64,000 nucleotides of DNA from Mesostigma viride (Eukaryota; Streptophyta; Mesostigmatophyceae; Mesostigmatales; Mesostigmataceae). Made by a program: the position numbers and the translations under genes. Positions 43,921 through 56,300 of the stretch are shown here, one piece after another; within the stretch, counting starts at the first letter, position 1; every line of letters begins with the position of its first letter. The notes beneath the pieces were generated by a model that made no database searches, was not told the DNA's origin, and saw only the letters and a list, made by a program, of their open reading frames with translations. Location: positions 2,123,792-2,187,791 of the forward strand of contig RPFO01000003.1 in NCBI GenBank assembly GCA_009746045.1, read 5' to 3'.

Positions 43921-45530
43921 CTGGCCTGCACTGATGCCTTTTGCATGTGCAGCCCATGTAATTGCATAATATTTAATCTAGTTATATATATGCATTTTGG
44001 ACCTACTAGCTAGCATTTCCGCCACTATAGCTAGAATCATGCAGGCTGCATTCTTGTAGTCCTCGCGGATCGCGGATTCCGGGTCAACTCAGGCGTAACT
44101 CACGCTATAGACTGGGATCTTTCGGGACGTGTGGCTCGTTAAATTTACCGCAACAAAAAAGGGCCGGTGCGAATTCCGGCTGATGAAGTTAGCGTTGCAT
44201 GGCACCTGTGCATGCAGAGCCGCAAGTCCCTTCCCCTATACTGACAGCTGCTCAGCCTGACTCTGTAGTAGATGCTGTTGGTTGCAGAGTCATCATCCCA
44301 CAACGCCAGACCTGCACCCACGTCAAGACGATATAAACATATATGACGCAGTCAGTCAAATGTAGATAAAAAGCGTAGATAAAAGGGGCGATTAAAATAA
44401 AAAATCTACCTCAGGCCACACATGGTCGTTTGCAACAGGTGGTGGCATGCTGGTACGTGGCGCTGAAAAAAACATCCTCAAAGAAACGGCTCATGAATGC
44501 TGCAGTCCGACACACAACAGCAGCCAGCGCCCTTGTGATAGAACCTCATGGTTAGTTCAATGTCCAGACAGATGCAGCAAATAGGGATTGCAGGCCTATA
44601 TTATAATGCAGTCAAGTTCAACCACTGCATAAATCATTGGCTGGATCCCAGCTGTGGACCTCTGGAGATCAATGCGAGCTGCTGACCACCATGCACTGTC
44701 TCTGTGATTTGTCTCATACTCCCGTGCACATCACTGCAAACTATGATGATCACGATTAAAGTTATAAACTTTGCGAAGTACTTATAATTCTATTATAACC
44801 GTGGTGTTACGGCACGTAAAAAACTGTGTTAGTTACGCAGTAAATTCGGCGCCATGTCCGTCTGATTTGTTTGAGTCTGCGTAGAGATATAGCTTGCCGA
44901 TCGGGAGTCCCAGTCGTGTCAATCGTTGATTAGTTAGTATTCTACCTCTTATAGTGTCCGTGGCATCGCGAAACGTACATGATGGCTTGGACTAGTGTTT
45001 TGCCCGTTGGTGTCCTGGACCAGCGCCGTCATACGTGGCATTAATTAGTGTGTTATCCTGCGTAGATCACTATAGAGGCCTACCAGTGATCATACGGGCG
45101 AGGGCCATGCTTGGCCCGAGCACGCACGAAGACGTTGACTCATTTATGTGTTTTCTTACCATTTGTGTCATCAGTCCAGCAACGAGTTACATGGTTTGGG
45201 CTCCTGGTTTTGTGCTACTATTTCACTTGCTCTTATCACCGTATTGTGTTAAAATGTTAGTGGCTCAATTTGGAAAGTAATATAGAAATGCATATAGAAA
45301 TCAGCAACTCCAGGGCAACTCCAAAAACTTTCCCACATCAGAATCCCTTAATTCTACCGGTTTGATAGTAGCTTAGGTCAGATTAGGCGAGGCAATCATT
45401 GGGTTATACATAGCAGTGGTCGTGGTGGTAGCCGGGACGCGCGGCGTAACACTTAGCAAAGTGACCCCAACCCTCGACGTGGAACTCTAGCTAGGTAACC
45501 ATGCAGACTATCTCTGGGAGTGATGCGCGG
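43921..45530. other. no recognisable feature over 1.6 kb
   Basis: AT-richer, with short conflicting frames only. No repeat family copies were matched. Confidence 0.4.
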
Positions 45531-45542
45531 GTGCGGGTGCGC

Positions 45543-45905
45543 TCAAGGCCGACAACGAACGGTTCCAAGGGTACGTCGGGGGTAAGGATTGGGAAGGAAG
45601 GAGGGGTTGATAGAGTGTTCTACAACTGCACCGACTGAGTCTTGCCCTAACAGGTCTTGACGTAGACTAGTCAGCAGCAGGGCGCCCCGCTGAGCTGGCC
45701 CAAGCCGGACGTCAGGCTGGGGGGGCACAGGACAGACGCGGATATTTAACGCCTCCGAAATTCGCAGGTACAGCATTATGGCAGAACCTGATGACCACCA
45801 GCAGGCCCGCAAGGCGTAGACCGTCAGCATTACCATCGTGCAGCCTGCATGCCAGCAATTAATGGAATGGGAAGTGGGGCACGAGGTGGCACAAGTGTTT
45901 TCCAC
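45543..45905 (-). pseudogene. tyrosine recombinase-like segment
   Basis: The frame contains SGSAIMLYLRISEALNIRV. Its LRISEALxxR core is the classic motif around the first catalytic arginine of tyrosine recombinases. LLLTSLRQDLLGQDSV follows where the family has a T-K-T-D-Q-x-G-like strand. The HxxR and catalytic tyrosine boxes would lie below 45543 and were not found, so it is truncated or decayed. Confidence 0.5.
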
Positions 45906-46429
45906 CCAGCGAGGACACCACTACGTGCCAAGTCCCACCGCTTCACCATAACCGGTAGTAAAATTGCAACCCCATCAAGGTATTGACACACGCCTGGCGG
46001 CTGTATCCCCGGAAATGAGCCCAGGCGACGTACGCACAAAAGGTCTCCTCGTGAGCGCCAGCGCGCGACGATGGCCTGTTCGCCCGGCCGCCAGCCTCCC
46101 ACCAAGTCAATACATAGAGAATCAAGGCCACGACAGTACTGTATAATAGGCCTGGCCGCAAGGTAAGCTGGCTTCACTTCCCCTTCTAGCAATGGAAGGT
46201 ATAACAGTTAATGCAGGGGGCCCCGGGTTAGGATGGACATGGCTTTCACGGTCACGTCTCGCACCCAGCCTGTCAGAAAAGCCGCCATGGATTGGCCGCG
46301 AGAAATGCCATCGGCTGGTTGAAGAGCACTCAGCGTCCACACCCACTGGGAACGGCTCCCATGGTGGCCAGGGTAAGCGCGCACAAGCAGCGGCACTGCT
46401 TGTTTAGCTTGTACGATGCATAATGACTG

Positions 46430-46590
46430 CACCTGACTGAGCCAAGCAGCACGATGCCGCGGTGTAATCCCCCAACGTCGCCACCCGTTTGCCTCGGTTT
46501 GCCAGGTTGCGCGCACACCTCTCCACGCCCTTCACTGCGGCCCGCACCTCCTTCACGTTGATGTGCATCCCCGGGTCGCGCCAACTCGAC
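46430..46590 (-). pseudogene. RNase H-like segment
   Basis: The frame reads MHINVKEVRAAVKGVERC then ATLGDYTAASCC. This matches the HINVxELxAV and SDNTTAVAY spacing of the RNase H domain in DIRS-type elements, including the glutamate of the first motif and the aspartate of the second. Flanking frames are interrupted. Confidence 0.45.
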
Positions 46591-47196
46591 TCTTGACCCC
46601 AAGCCGCGGTTGCTGGCTAGTGATTGCTTGCTGCGCCCGCGCGCTGAGCGGCCTAGGGCCAGCGTAGGCCGCCTCGGTCCGAATGAGCAAGGTTGCCAGG
46701 TACTCCCGCACCTCACGACTCACATGCACGCCCCAGCTCCGTCAAATCGCCCGGCTCCATCGTAGCGTAGACGACACCTTGCCCGCAGGTCAGTTGACGT
46801 ACGCGTCAGACGCGACCACCTCACGGGCCAAAGGTGCGCTTCGGTCATGCAACCCCATATAGCACATGAGCCAAGGCCAGGGCACACTGACTGACACTAA
46901 CTCCTCTCTCACCCCGGCCCTGACAGCACCCGCGACCGCTGCCCCCACCCTTTCAGACTGATGAACTCGAAAAATTGTCGCCAGATGGAAAGGCAGCTGC
47001 GGCTTAACATTTGCAGCCACAACCACCGGCCCACGTGAGATTGCAGCTGGTGGCCAGCCCCTCAGCCGTAGCTCGTCCACGAGTAAGTACAGATAGCTTG
47101 TGTGTGCGATCACGAGGGTGAGCTGCTTGACTGCTGGAACCCAGCACGCCGTTCCGCCGGTGCACGGCACCCCCAGGGCTTGGAACTACTTGTCCC

Positions 47197-47278
47197 CTCC
47201 CAGGGTGGCCATCTTAGTCTTCTCATTAGAAGGCACCCTCCCAGGGTGGCCATCTTAGTCTTCTCATTAGAAGGCACC
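47197..47278. repeat. 41-bp perfect tandem duplication
   Basis: The block starting CTCCCAGGGTGGCCATCTTA and ending TAGAAGGCACC occurs twice without a mismatch, inside the decayed DIRS-like element. The identity implies a recent event. Confidence 0.95.
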
Positions 47279-47833
47279 AGGTTGTTTGGAAGGTAGCCAC
47301 GCCTGCTCAGCCCTGATCATGAGCTTGCCCCATTCATGGCCATGGAGCAGCCCTGGCTGGGCTTGGGTACATTCCAATACCTTGCACTCACCGCAACCGC
47401 TGGCTTCAATGATGCAGTTAATTCCTCGCTGGCATAAATCTCCGGCCAGCTCGGTCGCATATGTAGCCAACAGGTCAAGCAGCCGGGCCTTCCCTGCCAC
47501 CTCGGCCTTTGGCAGACTCACTGCGTCTGCGCATAGCTGTTCGTAGTAATTCTGCTTCCCATACATTGCATCAGCACCTTCTTGCACCTGGCAGCATGGC
47601 CTGTCGCAACACCTACGCGGCGACTGTGCCTGGTGCATCCATGGTGCTTCTTGACTCTCGCAAGGGCGGAAGGGCCTCCTCCCGGCCTCCACGCCAGTAG
47701 GGTTAGGAGGAGGGTCTGCCCCTCCCCCCCCCAACCCCAAGGAAGCCAACGTATACCACCTTGCATTGCAGTGCGTACTCACTTGCGGTAGCGGCGCGCA
47801 CGTGGCACGCTGTCCCCGGCGTGCCGGTCTCAC
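47270..47833 (-). pseudogene. open frame inside the DIRS-like element
   Basis: 188 codons. The C-terminal half looks coding (MYGKQNYYEQLCADAVSLPK, LLDLLATYATELAGDL, GINCIIEASGCGECKVLEC) and may be capsid-like or an ORF of the element. The first half is Pro/Gly-rich and may be out of frame. I recognise no domain. Confidence 0.35.
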
Positions 47834-48401
47834 CCTGCCCCACGCGTGTTCGTTGGCCTAAGTGGGTATATGGCAGCGGGAAAAGGGAGTGGTCCCGCTG
47901 GGGTTCAATATTACTACTTGCTGGGCCTTGTTGAGCTTCTCCAAGAGGATCGTAGTCTGTAGAGCCGGGGTGGGTGACAGTGCAGCCTCCTCCCCCAGTG
48001 GCAGGAGGTGGCTTCACTGGCTTACTACCTTCCACTCCCCCCTCCCTGCCCCTCCACCTGCATGCAGCAAGGCCGCCACCGCCCTCATTAGGTATTCCGT
48101 GCCCACAAGTTCCCCGCGGCTACTGAGCCTCTCGCGGAGCTCCTCGCGAAAAGTGTCCATGGCCAATTGAATGTTCATGACAACTTTCCTGTTCTCCATG
48201 TTTCGCCAATTTCCAGGCTTGATTGTCATGACCCACGACCGGATACCCATCCCATTGGCGCTGGCGTCCTCCACATGCACTCCCGGCAGCACCCGGTACG
48301 AAATCCGATATTTCACGCTCTTGACTCGGCTTGGCACCAGCACCCCTTTCGAGGCGTTGAATGGGCTTCCCGCCCCTCCATTCCTCCCAGCAGTTGAGCC
48401 C

Positions 48402-49031
48402 TCAAACCATGCATGAATTCCTCGGCTGCGAGATCCCCCTCATCCTCCTCCTTGTCGTCCTGATTTTCGGTTTCGACAGGTGCCCCGACAAATGTTGCCC
48501 ATTAACCTCGCCCTTGTATCCTTTCCGACTTGCAGCCTCCCCAGCTGCCAAATTTTCGGCCTTGCCTTTTGGCTTTTGCCCTTTGGCCGTTTTTCGTTGC
48601 GCAGGGGTCGATGGTGGTAGCGCCGCCTTAACGTCGCCTGCCACGCTCGGATCTGTCACCGCCAGCAGTTTTGCCACCAACCCTTTGTTTGGGTAGCGTG
48701 CCTGCAACACGTTGTCAACGTCGACGTGATCGGCCAGCAACTGCACGAAAGACCTCAGCTGGCCCGAGCTCCACGAGCTGGCGTCCGTCACCCAGTCATC
48801 GGTACCAAAGACTGGCTCGACTGCACCCACGGCCTCTGCGGGGCTGGTGCACTTGGCGAGCAGTCTGAGAGGGGAGCTGTTTCTTTCTGGCGCTGAAGGT
48901 GACTGGCGTGCAACTGGCGGCAGCAGCCCGCGGCGTGGGCGTCCCTTCCTCCTCACGCGCTGCCTGCCTAAGTGTAATTGCCTTGTGCCCCTTTGGCATT
49001 GCTGCTCAGGGCCAGAAATTGACTTTGACAT
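48402..49031 (-). CDS. gag-like ORF of the DIRS-like element
   Basis: 209 codons from ATG at 49031 to the stop at 48402. The first 60 residues are Arg/Gln-rich. The middle (DDWVTDASSW, GQLRSFVQLLADHVDVDNVL, YPNKGLVAKLLAVTDPSV) looks like folded helical protein. The end is Lys-rich. Its position upstream of RNase H/recombinase-like sequence suggests a capsid or nucleic-acid-binding role. The family is not recognised from sequence alone. Confidence 0.4.
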   Translation of the reverse strand: MSKSISGPEQQCQRGTRQLHLGRQRVRRKGRPRRGLLPPVARQSPSAPERNSSPLRLLAKCTSPAEAVGAVEPVFGTDDWVTDASSWSSGQLRSFVQLLADHVDVDNVLQARYPNKGLVAKLLAVTDPSVAGDVKAALPPSTPAQRKTAKGQKPKGKAENLAAGEAASRKGYKGEVNGQHLSGHLSKPKIRTTRRRMRGISQPRNSCMV

Positions 49032-50313
49032 TGGAGGTTCGTCACACCAGAGGTTCGTTTACCCTGGCTTGCTGTCGCCGCCCTTGTGAAAAAACAATGA
49101 GGCCGACCTTTGCAAGGTGGATTTGCTTTTGTCTTTTTTGCGTGTCATGCGGCCTTGGCCCGGACGGCATTTTTTTGCCGCGCAAATTTTGCGTCTGAGC
49201 AAATCGAGAGATTCCGGAGAAGGGCAAATCGAAATTTCCCTTCCCTTAAAAGGTCAGACTGTACCGGCCGTACGGACCACAAGGGATACCTGCCGCTGCT
49301 TAGGGATTTCCCTCACTTTCTTTGGACTTGGGCCAACACTTTCTTTGGACTTAAAAGGGCCAAGACGAAGGGAAGTTTCCTTAGGTTTGCTCGGGCAGGG
49401 GCGGGAATGCTCAAGGACGCGCACGCATAAGGCAGGCTGAAAGAAGAGGGTGATTACCGTTTGTACATGCGTCTGGACCGAGCGTGCGCCTTTGCCGTAC
49501 CGCGTGTGTCAGCAGCCACTTTATGTATTCTTCCTGCTGTCAGTCACGGGGAGTCCAAAGTGTTCGGAAGGCTGCTCGAACGAGCCATCCATACCATTTT
49601 TGGGCTGTCGCCCTTCCCTTAATTAAGCTAACAGAAGGGCAAGGTCATACCAACCTCCCGGAATCTCTCAAATGACGAATAATAATAGATGTTCTGATTG
49701 CATGCCGACGGTTTACGTAAGATTGCCGGGGCTCTTAGGTCACATAATAAACCTGAGAGAAAAGTCTGAGATATAGGCAATCAGCACGTCATCAACAAAG
49801 CAATAGACAGCGGCAGGCTTATATCTCAAGGTAGCTCTCGCCACCTGCCAGGCCAGGAAACCGGCCAAATCATTGCAACTGCCACTCCGGATCAAGGTAG
49901 CTGCAGCGGCCTCAAAAGATATTTCACGTGGACCCTATAACCTAGCTATAGTATCTACCCTTCCATCTCACTATTAAAAATAAAGTATGTTCAGAAAACC
50001 AGGATCTACTGTAGCTAAATAGATCCGCCCAGCTAGGCACCACCCAGCCCCACGAATCAAGTTTGTGCCATTGAGGTGCTCGCCATTATGTGATTAACAA
50101 CTGCGAGTAAATCGAAAGATGTATAATCAACTTCACCCTAAAAGTCACATTGGTATCTGGAGGTGCGAAGTCTGCACGTATGGTCCTGCAACGAGTCGCC
50201 CCCTACTACTAAGTAACACCATGCAATGATGAGAAGGCCAGACTTTGCGATGCATAATAATGTTCGACGAAACCAGGCTGGTGGCATGCACTGTCAGCAT
50301 GCAGCGAGCGCAG
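49032..50313. other. intergenic; possible 5' end of the DIRS-like element
   Basis: Holds a short TTTCTTTGGACTT duplication (49318-49350) and some AT-rich sequence. No gene supported. Confidence 0.35.
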
Positions 50314-53300
50314 TCACGTTGATGATTCCTTTACACTGTCAGTCACTAATACGTGTACAGAATAATTCTGATCAGTGACGCGGGAAAAGAAGATAGAAGA
50401 TAGCCTTGTGCAAGACCACTGCATACTGAATGCCGCACGTTCCATTCTCATTTCGTTCCCATCAGCACTGACACATGCAATACAATCAATCAGGCTTGAC
50501 ACCCACCTGAACAATGTGGTCGGTCGCCCCGCTGAAGAGTACCCCGTCATCGCAGGACGCGAGGGAAGTGACGGCGCCAGAATGGCCGGTCATAACCGCC
50601 ACGCGCTTGCATGTCACCACCTGCCAAACCTGCGGCGTGCGTGCGCATGCATGGTAATAGCCAAGGTGACAAGTAACAGGTACTCAGTAGCCGGCTTGCT
50701 GAGCCGGAAACGGAGGACATGCTGCATGAGCGCTGCTGGAGCCTATGGTGGGCCCGTACCCGCTATACCCGAACACGGACGCCCGAAGATGAACAAGCAC
50801 CGGTGGCCTAGACCGATACCTTATAGTACCGGTAGTTGGCTTCAGTCTCATTGGGAAGATACGAACATACTCGGGTGTTCGGTACATCGTATTTGGTACC
50901 GGTACCACAGGTTCGACCCATGACCTTGTCCACACCTGCACGTCCTTGCCGCTTGCCCTCACCTGCATGTCCTTGCCGCTTGCCCTCACCTGCACGTCCT
51001 TGCCGCTTGCCCTCACCTGCACGTCCTTGCCTCTTGTCCCCACATGCACGTCCTTGCCGCTTGCCCTGACCTGCGCATCCTTGCCCCTTGTCCTCACCTG
51101 CACGTCCTTGCCTCTTGTCCCCACCTGCACGTCCTTGCCTCTTGTCCACACCTGCACGTCCTTGCTGCTTGCCCTCACCTGCACGTCCTTGCTGCTTGTC
51201 CTCACCTGCATGTCCTTGCCGCTTGCCCTCACCTGCACGTCCTTGCCGCTTGCCCTCACCTGCACGTCCTTGCCGCTTGCCCTCACCTGCGCATCCTTGC
51301 CCTTGTCCTCACCTGCACGTCCTTGCCTCTTGTCCCCACCTGCACGTCCTTGCCGCTTGCCCTCACCTGCACATCCTTGCCTCTTGTCCACACCTGCATG
51401 TCCTTGCCGCTTCATTGTCCCCACCTGCACGTCCTTGCCTCTTGTCCCCACCTGGAGGTCCTTGCCACTTGTCCTCATGCACCAGCATGTCCTCGTCCGT
51501 CGCCTGGGACAGGGCGCCGTCATGCCATGTCTTGTTCAAACTCAATCCTGACCCAATCAGATATAGTAACGATTTACTTGCTTTGCAAGCATTACCCTAA
51601 CCCACCCATCATGGTACATTATCGTTCTCACCTGGATTTCCATGCCCTATGATTAACCCCATGCTCACCTGGATGTCCTTGTCTGTAGCCTGGTAGAGAA
51701 AGCCGTCGGCCACCACCACCGCGGCCGTGGGAGATGCCTCCTCGCTCTCAAAACGCGCAACGATGTCATGGGTCTTCATGTCCCATGCCTGTCAGTCCAT
51801 CTCAGAAAGGTTTTACAATTTTTACGATGAAACAGGGATGGACCGTTTTAGGCAAACCAGCGCAGACATGCGTCATCATCAACTCAGCAGAAAGAAACTC
51901 TTCCTAGCACAGAACGGTGGTCGCATCGACAGACTCAATCCTGTTAGGCAGGTATGTGCACACATCCAAAGTAGTTGCCATAGCTACAAGCTCACCACAA
52001 AAACGCCTTCAACACGGGTAATTTAAGGGCTAATTACTTATAAGCAAATGAAAGCACTTACTGTTGATTCAAGCCAGCTTTATTTCACACGAATACAGCT
52101 GATAAGGGACTATTGCAAAACTTGGCTTGTGAATGTGAAAGAGACAGGACAGCACGCTGGCGCTTACTTGCTTACATTGTTTTCCATGACACAAAAGGCG
52201 ATAAACATGTACAAGGTATCTAATCATGTTAATGACATGTAAGACAGGTAACTATATTGGGACAGGTGGGCGCTATTCATTACCGTTGGGGCAGGTGGGC
52301 ACTACTCCGGTCACCATTGGAGCAGGTCGTCGTCATTCATTTCTGTTAAGGCAGGTGGGCTTTCAAATGACACAGCCACCACTACAGTTTTGGGAGGCAG
52401 CACCTGAATTGCAGCTTGCTTGCATGCACCTTTAGATCAATGCTCGCTCGCTACGCGGCTTGGTCAGCTAGATCCACACGCGAGCTGAACGACTTTCCAA
52501 CATACCTGCAGAGAGGAAATGCCTGCAACAAATCCTGCTGTTCCGCCCCCCCAATAACTCTGCAACCACCTGCATGCATAGAATGCATTGAGCACCACTG
52601 CTATTCACGCACACACCTGGACCATCCCCAAAGCTAAGTAGTGGCGCGAGTATGCTATGTCTACGCCATTCCCCCATCGGCCCTGCACGACCTACGTACC
52701 TAAGGCCCACGCAAGCATGCACCATCGGTTCAAAATTTTTGGAGCCACTGGCACACACATTGACACACTGACATCCTCCCCCCGACAGTTGCTGCACCAT
52801 TGTACAGTAGTATAATAATAACAGCATCGTATAGTAGCGTATTAATAATAGTATCATATAGTAGTATAATAATACTAGTATCGCACAGTAGTATAAAAAA
52901 ACTATACTACTACATGATTAGATACTCGCGCCTGCACCATCCTCTGTACGCTTAATTGCTGTATTTCGCTGGTATACAGCGTCCAACCTGCCCACCGCCA
53001 CCATCCCTGATAGAGTTCGTAACAAAGGCACACCCATGATTGGTTGACCAGCATCATCCTCGATGCTGTTGCGATAGGCATGGCACACCCACATCTGGAC
53101 CATTCAGGACTTCTCGTAAACCGTGTGAGCTTGTATACGGCAATACGGCAATACGCCAAAACCTCGGCGTATTGCGTATTTGGTATACCACGGCGCATAA
53201 TACGGAGTACTAGCTCATACTGCTCGTAAATAAACCCACAGGCACCATCCCCACTTGTACTGTCCCTATATGAGCCCACCTGCACTGTCCGAACTGTTTG

Positions 53301-56300
53301 GTATTCAGAGTTTACGAAGGGTACACTACCGCACATGGCCCACCTGCACCATCCCCGAGCTCCCCGCCGCGAACAGCCAGCGTCCGTCCCTCGCCAGCGC
53401 GCTCACGTGGGCCCCCTTGAAGACGAGCGTGGCCAGTTGCGAGTGGCTGCGCGCGCACCAGATCTGTCATGCAACATTGAAGGATCGATCACCATGCAGG
53501 GTGGCCGGTGGATGCAACGAAGGATCACCATGGGTGTGTGGGGAGGTGCAAGGGGAGGATCGACATGGACCTGTTGTACAAGGAGGAATGACCATGGATG
53601 CAAGGTGCATGACATTGAGCTATTAATTAATGACGATGAGCTGGCCAGGTGAGAGCGGCTGTGCGCGCACCATGGACCTGTCAGAGCAACCTTGTGTGAA
53701 GGGCGCGGAAAGTAGCAGCAGCCATTTAGCATTTGTTCGACTAAGGAATTTGCCATTCGTCGTAGTAGAAGCCAATTATCACGACAACTATGATGGGTCT
53801 TTCTCATTAGACTTATGCCATAGTACAAGCAACACGGAGTAATTAATTAATTAATTAAACGCGTGCTCCCGTTGGGGAGTCACGGAGCACCGAAGTGCTT
53901 TTAATCCCTGTGTGTGCACAACAGGAGAAAGGGCAGAGACCCCCAGTCTCCTTCATGCCTAAGGCATGCCACCGCTGCACTCGGGCGCGCTAGCTAAACG
54001 GACACGCTAACGATCCGGCAATCTGTGGGTGCAATAAGACCCATGTGAGCATGGCATTACAAGGAGCGTGGGCGAGTAAACTGATCATAGCCAAGACGTA
54101 GCATGACTGTACAAGGACGCGGAGTAAGATCCAGTAGTTGCAGCGCATGACATGTCTATTTGTCCACTCCTCAACAGCTTGATGCTCCTGTGTTGCATGA
54201 CATGGCATGCGTGTGCGACAAGTACTTAGCATTTGCAAGAATCGATGGCACATTCAATGATTTGCTGAAGCTGCGCAATAATGAATACGTGGTTTGTCCA
54301 CAATTCAAGTAGCGGGACCCAAACATCTGCCAAAAGATCCGCGCATACCTTCACGCCGTGTACGAATCCCGTGTAGATGACCCCGTCTCCCGCCAGCAAT
54401 GCCTGGCCACCCGCCAACCGCTCGCCCAGCGTCGCCACGTGGCGATAACTCGTGCAGTCCCACACCTGCGGGGAATCAACCCATTTCGGTTCTCAACGGT
54501 GTCAGGTGAAATCTCAACTGTGCCCACTAACTTTCAACCTTCCTAGCACGGCACATATGCGAGAACTCGAAATGCTGACAAGACAAATAGCTACGCGAAC
54601 CTGCGTGAGAAATAGCGTGACAAACCCAAACGCGACCCGAAACATGTCGAATACAACTTGGACCTGCATGCAGCACGTCCACTACCTAGAAGTCGAAGGA
54701 GCGATGCGATGGCTGATGCCAGGCGATGGGACATGCCATGCCGGTCTTAAGGTACATGCCATGCCGGTCTTAAGATACATGCCATGCCGGTCTTAAGATA
54801 CATGCCATGCCGGTCTTAAGATACATGCCATGCCGGTCTTAAGATACATGCCATGCCGGTCTTAAGATACATGCCATGCCGGTCTCAAGGTACATGCCAT
54901 GCCGGTCTTAAGGTGCATGCATCAGGGGAAGCGACGCACCCGGGAAATGTGTGCGTCAAAGGATAGCCACAACCTGCAGGTTTAATTAATCAGAATGCCA
55001 GCATAGCTAGCTAACGAGGAAAAGAATGCATGCTACCATCCGGCTCCGCCAGGCCTGGGTGTGCTGAAGTGCCATTTTTACCCCCCTACCCTCAAAGTCT
55101 GTGTTCGAGCATAACCCAAAGCAATGGCATGACGTTGGCACGCATGCTTATCACAGTCAATGCCCCCTGTGAAAAAACACATCAATAGATCCACCCTGGT
55201 AGATGAAAGCCGTATATATCGACTCTCTCAGCCATGACAGGCACAAAGTGACCCACCTCCAGGGCGTCCCTGGTCGCCACAAACAGCCGGTCCCCGTACA
55301 CGGCCAGCCCGAGGATGGGCACGCACTGGTTGCCGACAGAGGGCAGCGTGGTCAGGAGCCGCTGCTTGTCTGCGTCCCACACCTGCACATGTGGGGTATG
55401 GTAGCATTTGCTATTTTATCAGGCGATGTGTGTGACAGGAAATTGTTGTTTTTGCTTGTCTGCATCCCGCACTTGCACGCATGCGGTGTGAAAGAAGTGG
55501 TTATTTATTGGTCGCGTGATTAGACTGAAGGCCTTAACACAAAGCCGCTCTGTTTTTCCGCATCCCACAGTGACTGCACGGGTGTCATGTGATTGCGTTT
55601 GGTATTTTATAATAAGGAAAGTTATGCCTTACGTGACAGAAAATTATTGAAAGGCTGCTTAACAGTATGACGATACTGCAAATCCGCGTTCGAGACCTGC
55701 AAATTTTGAGCCGAGAGACAACCGGTTGATCATTTGATTAAGCACAATGTAAAAACATCAGAACTGCAATAACTGCCACAGGTTGCTGGGCACCTGCGCG
55801 TGGCGCGTGACAGCAACAACGAATTGATTACAAGGCCGCACGAAAGGGTTCATCATGATGTCAGACATGATGTCACGCAAGATTGCATGACAAGAAAATG
55901 AGTTGGCAACGGGCTCAAAACCAATCAATCGGGTTTGCCTTGCACATGTGAAAGTTGTCTCACAGCATCGTTTGAATTCAACGTGAACAGGCGGAGAAGC
56001 ACGGTCTCGACGAGAGCAGTCCGTGCCGGACACCAGGTTCAATGACCTGCAGACGTGATCTGCGCGTGCATCCGGTCATGAGCGCCCTAAGCTTACTATC
56101 CATGGATAAAGCTGAAGGTGATGAACAGTGCCCGCAGTACCAGCTTGGGCGCTGCACATAGCTAGCAGCGCAAGCCATGCATGTGTGGGCAAGATGGGAA
56201 ACCATACATTGTTAACTAGCAGCAATACATAGCGGCCGCAGTACTAGCTGGGGCACTGCAGATAGCAGCGCAAGCCATGTGTGGGCAAGTCATAGGGAGC

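Larger units (their letters stand above)
45540..49031 (-). mobile_element. decayed DIRS-like tyrosine-recombinase retrotransposon
   Basis: Three blocks lie in order on minus: a gag-like basic/low-complexity frame (49031-48402), an RNase H-like segment (about 46570-46430) and a tyrosine-recombinase-like segment (45905-45543). Frames between them are open only in pieces. A recognisable reverse transcriptase was not found and may be deleted between 47270 and 46800. DIRS-type elements, common in green algae, pair RT/RNase H with a tyrosine recombinase, and this combination is the basis for the call. A 12-bp inverted match (GAGAGATTCCGG at 49206 and 49658) lies beyond the 5' end but may be chance. 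Confidence 0.5.

Noticed and set aside
50684-51523. 279-codon protein on minus with GKDVQVRAS repeats
   Set aside because: It is the 27-bp intronic array read through. Reading on from the preceding exon in phase reaches a stop before the array.
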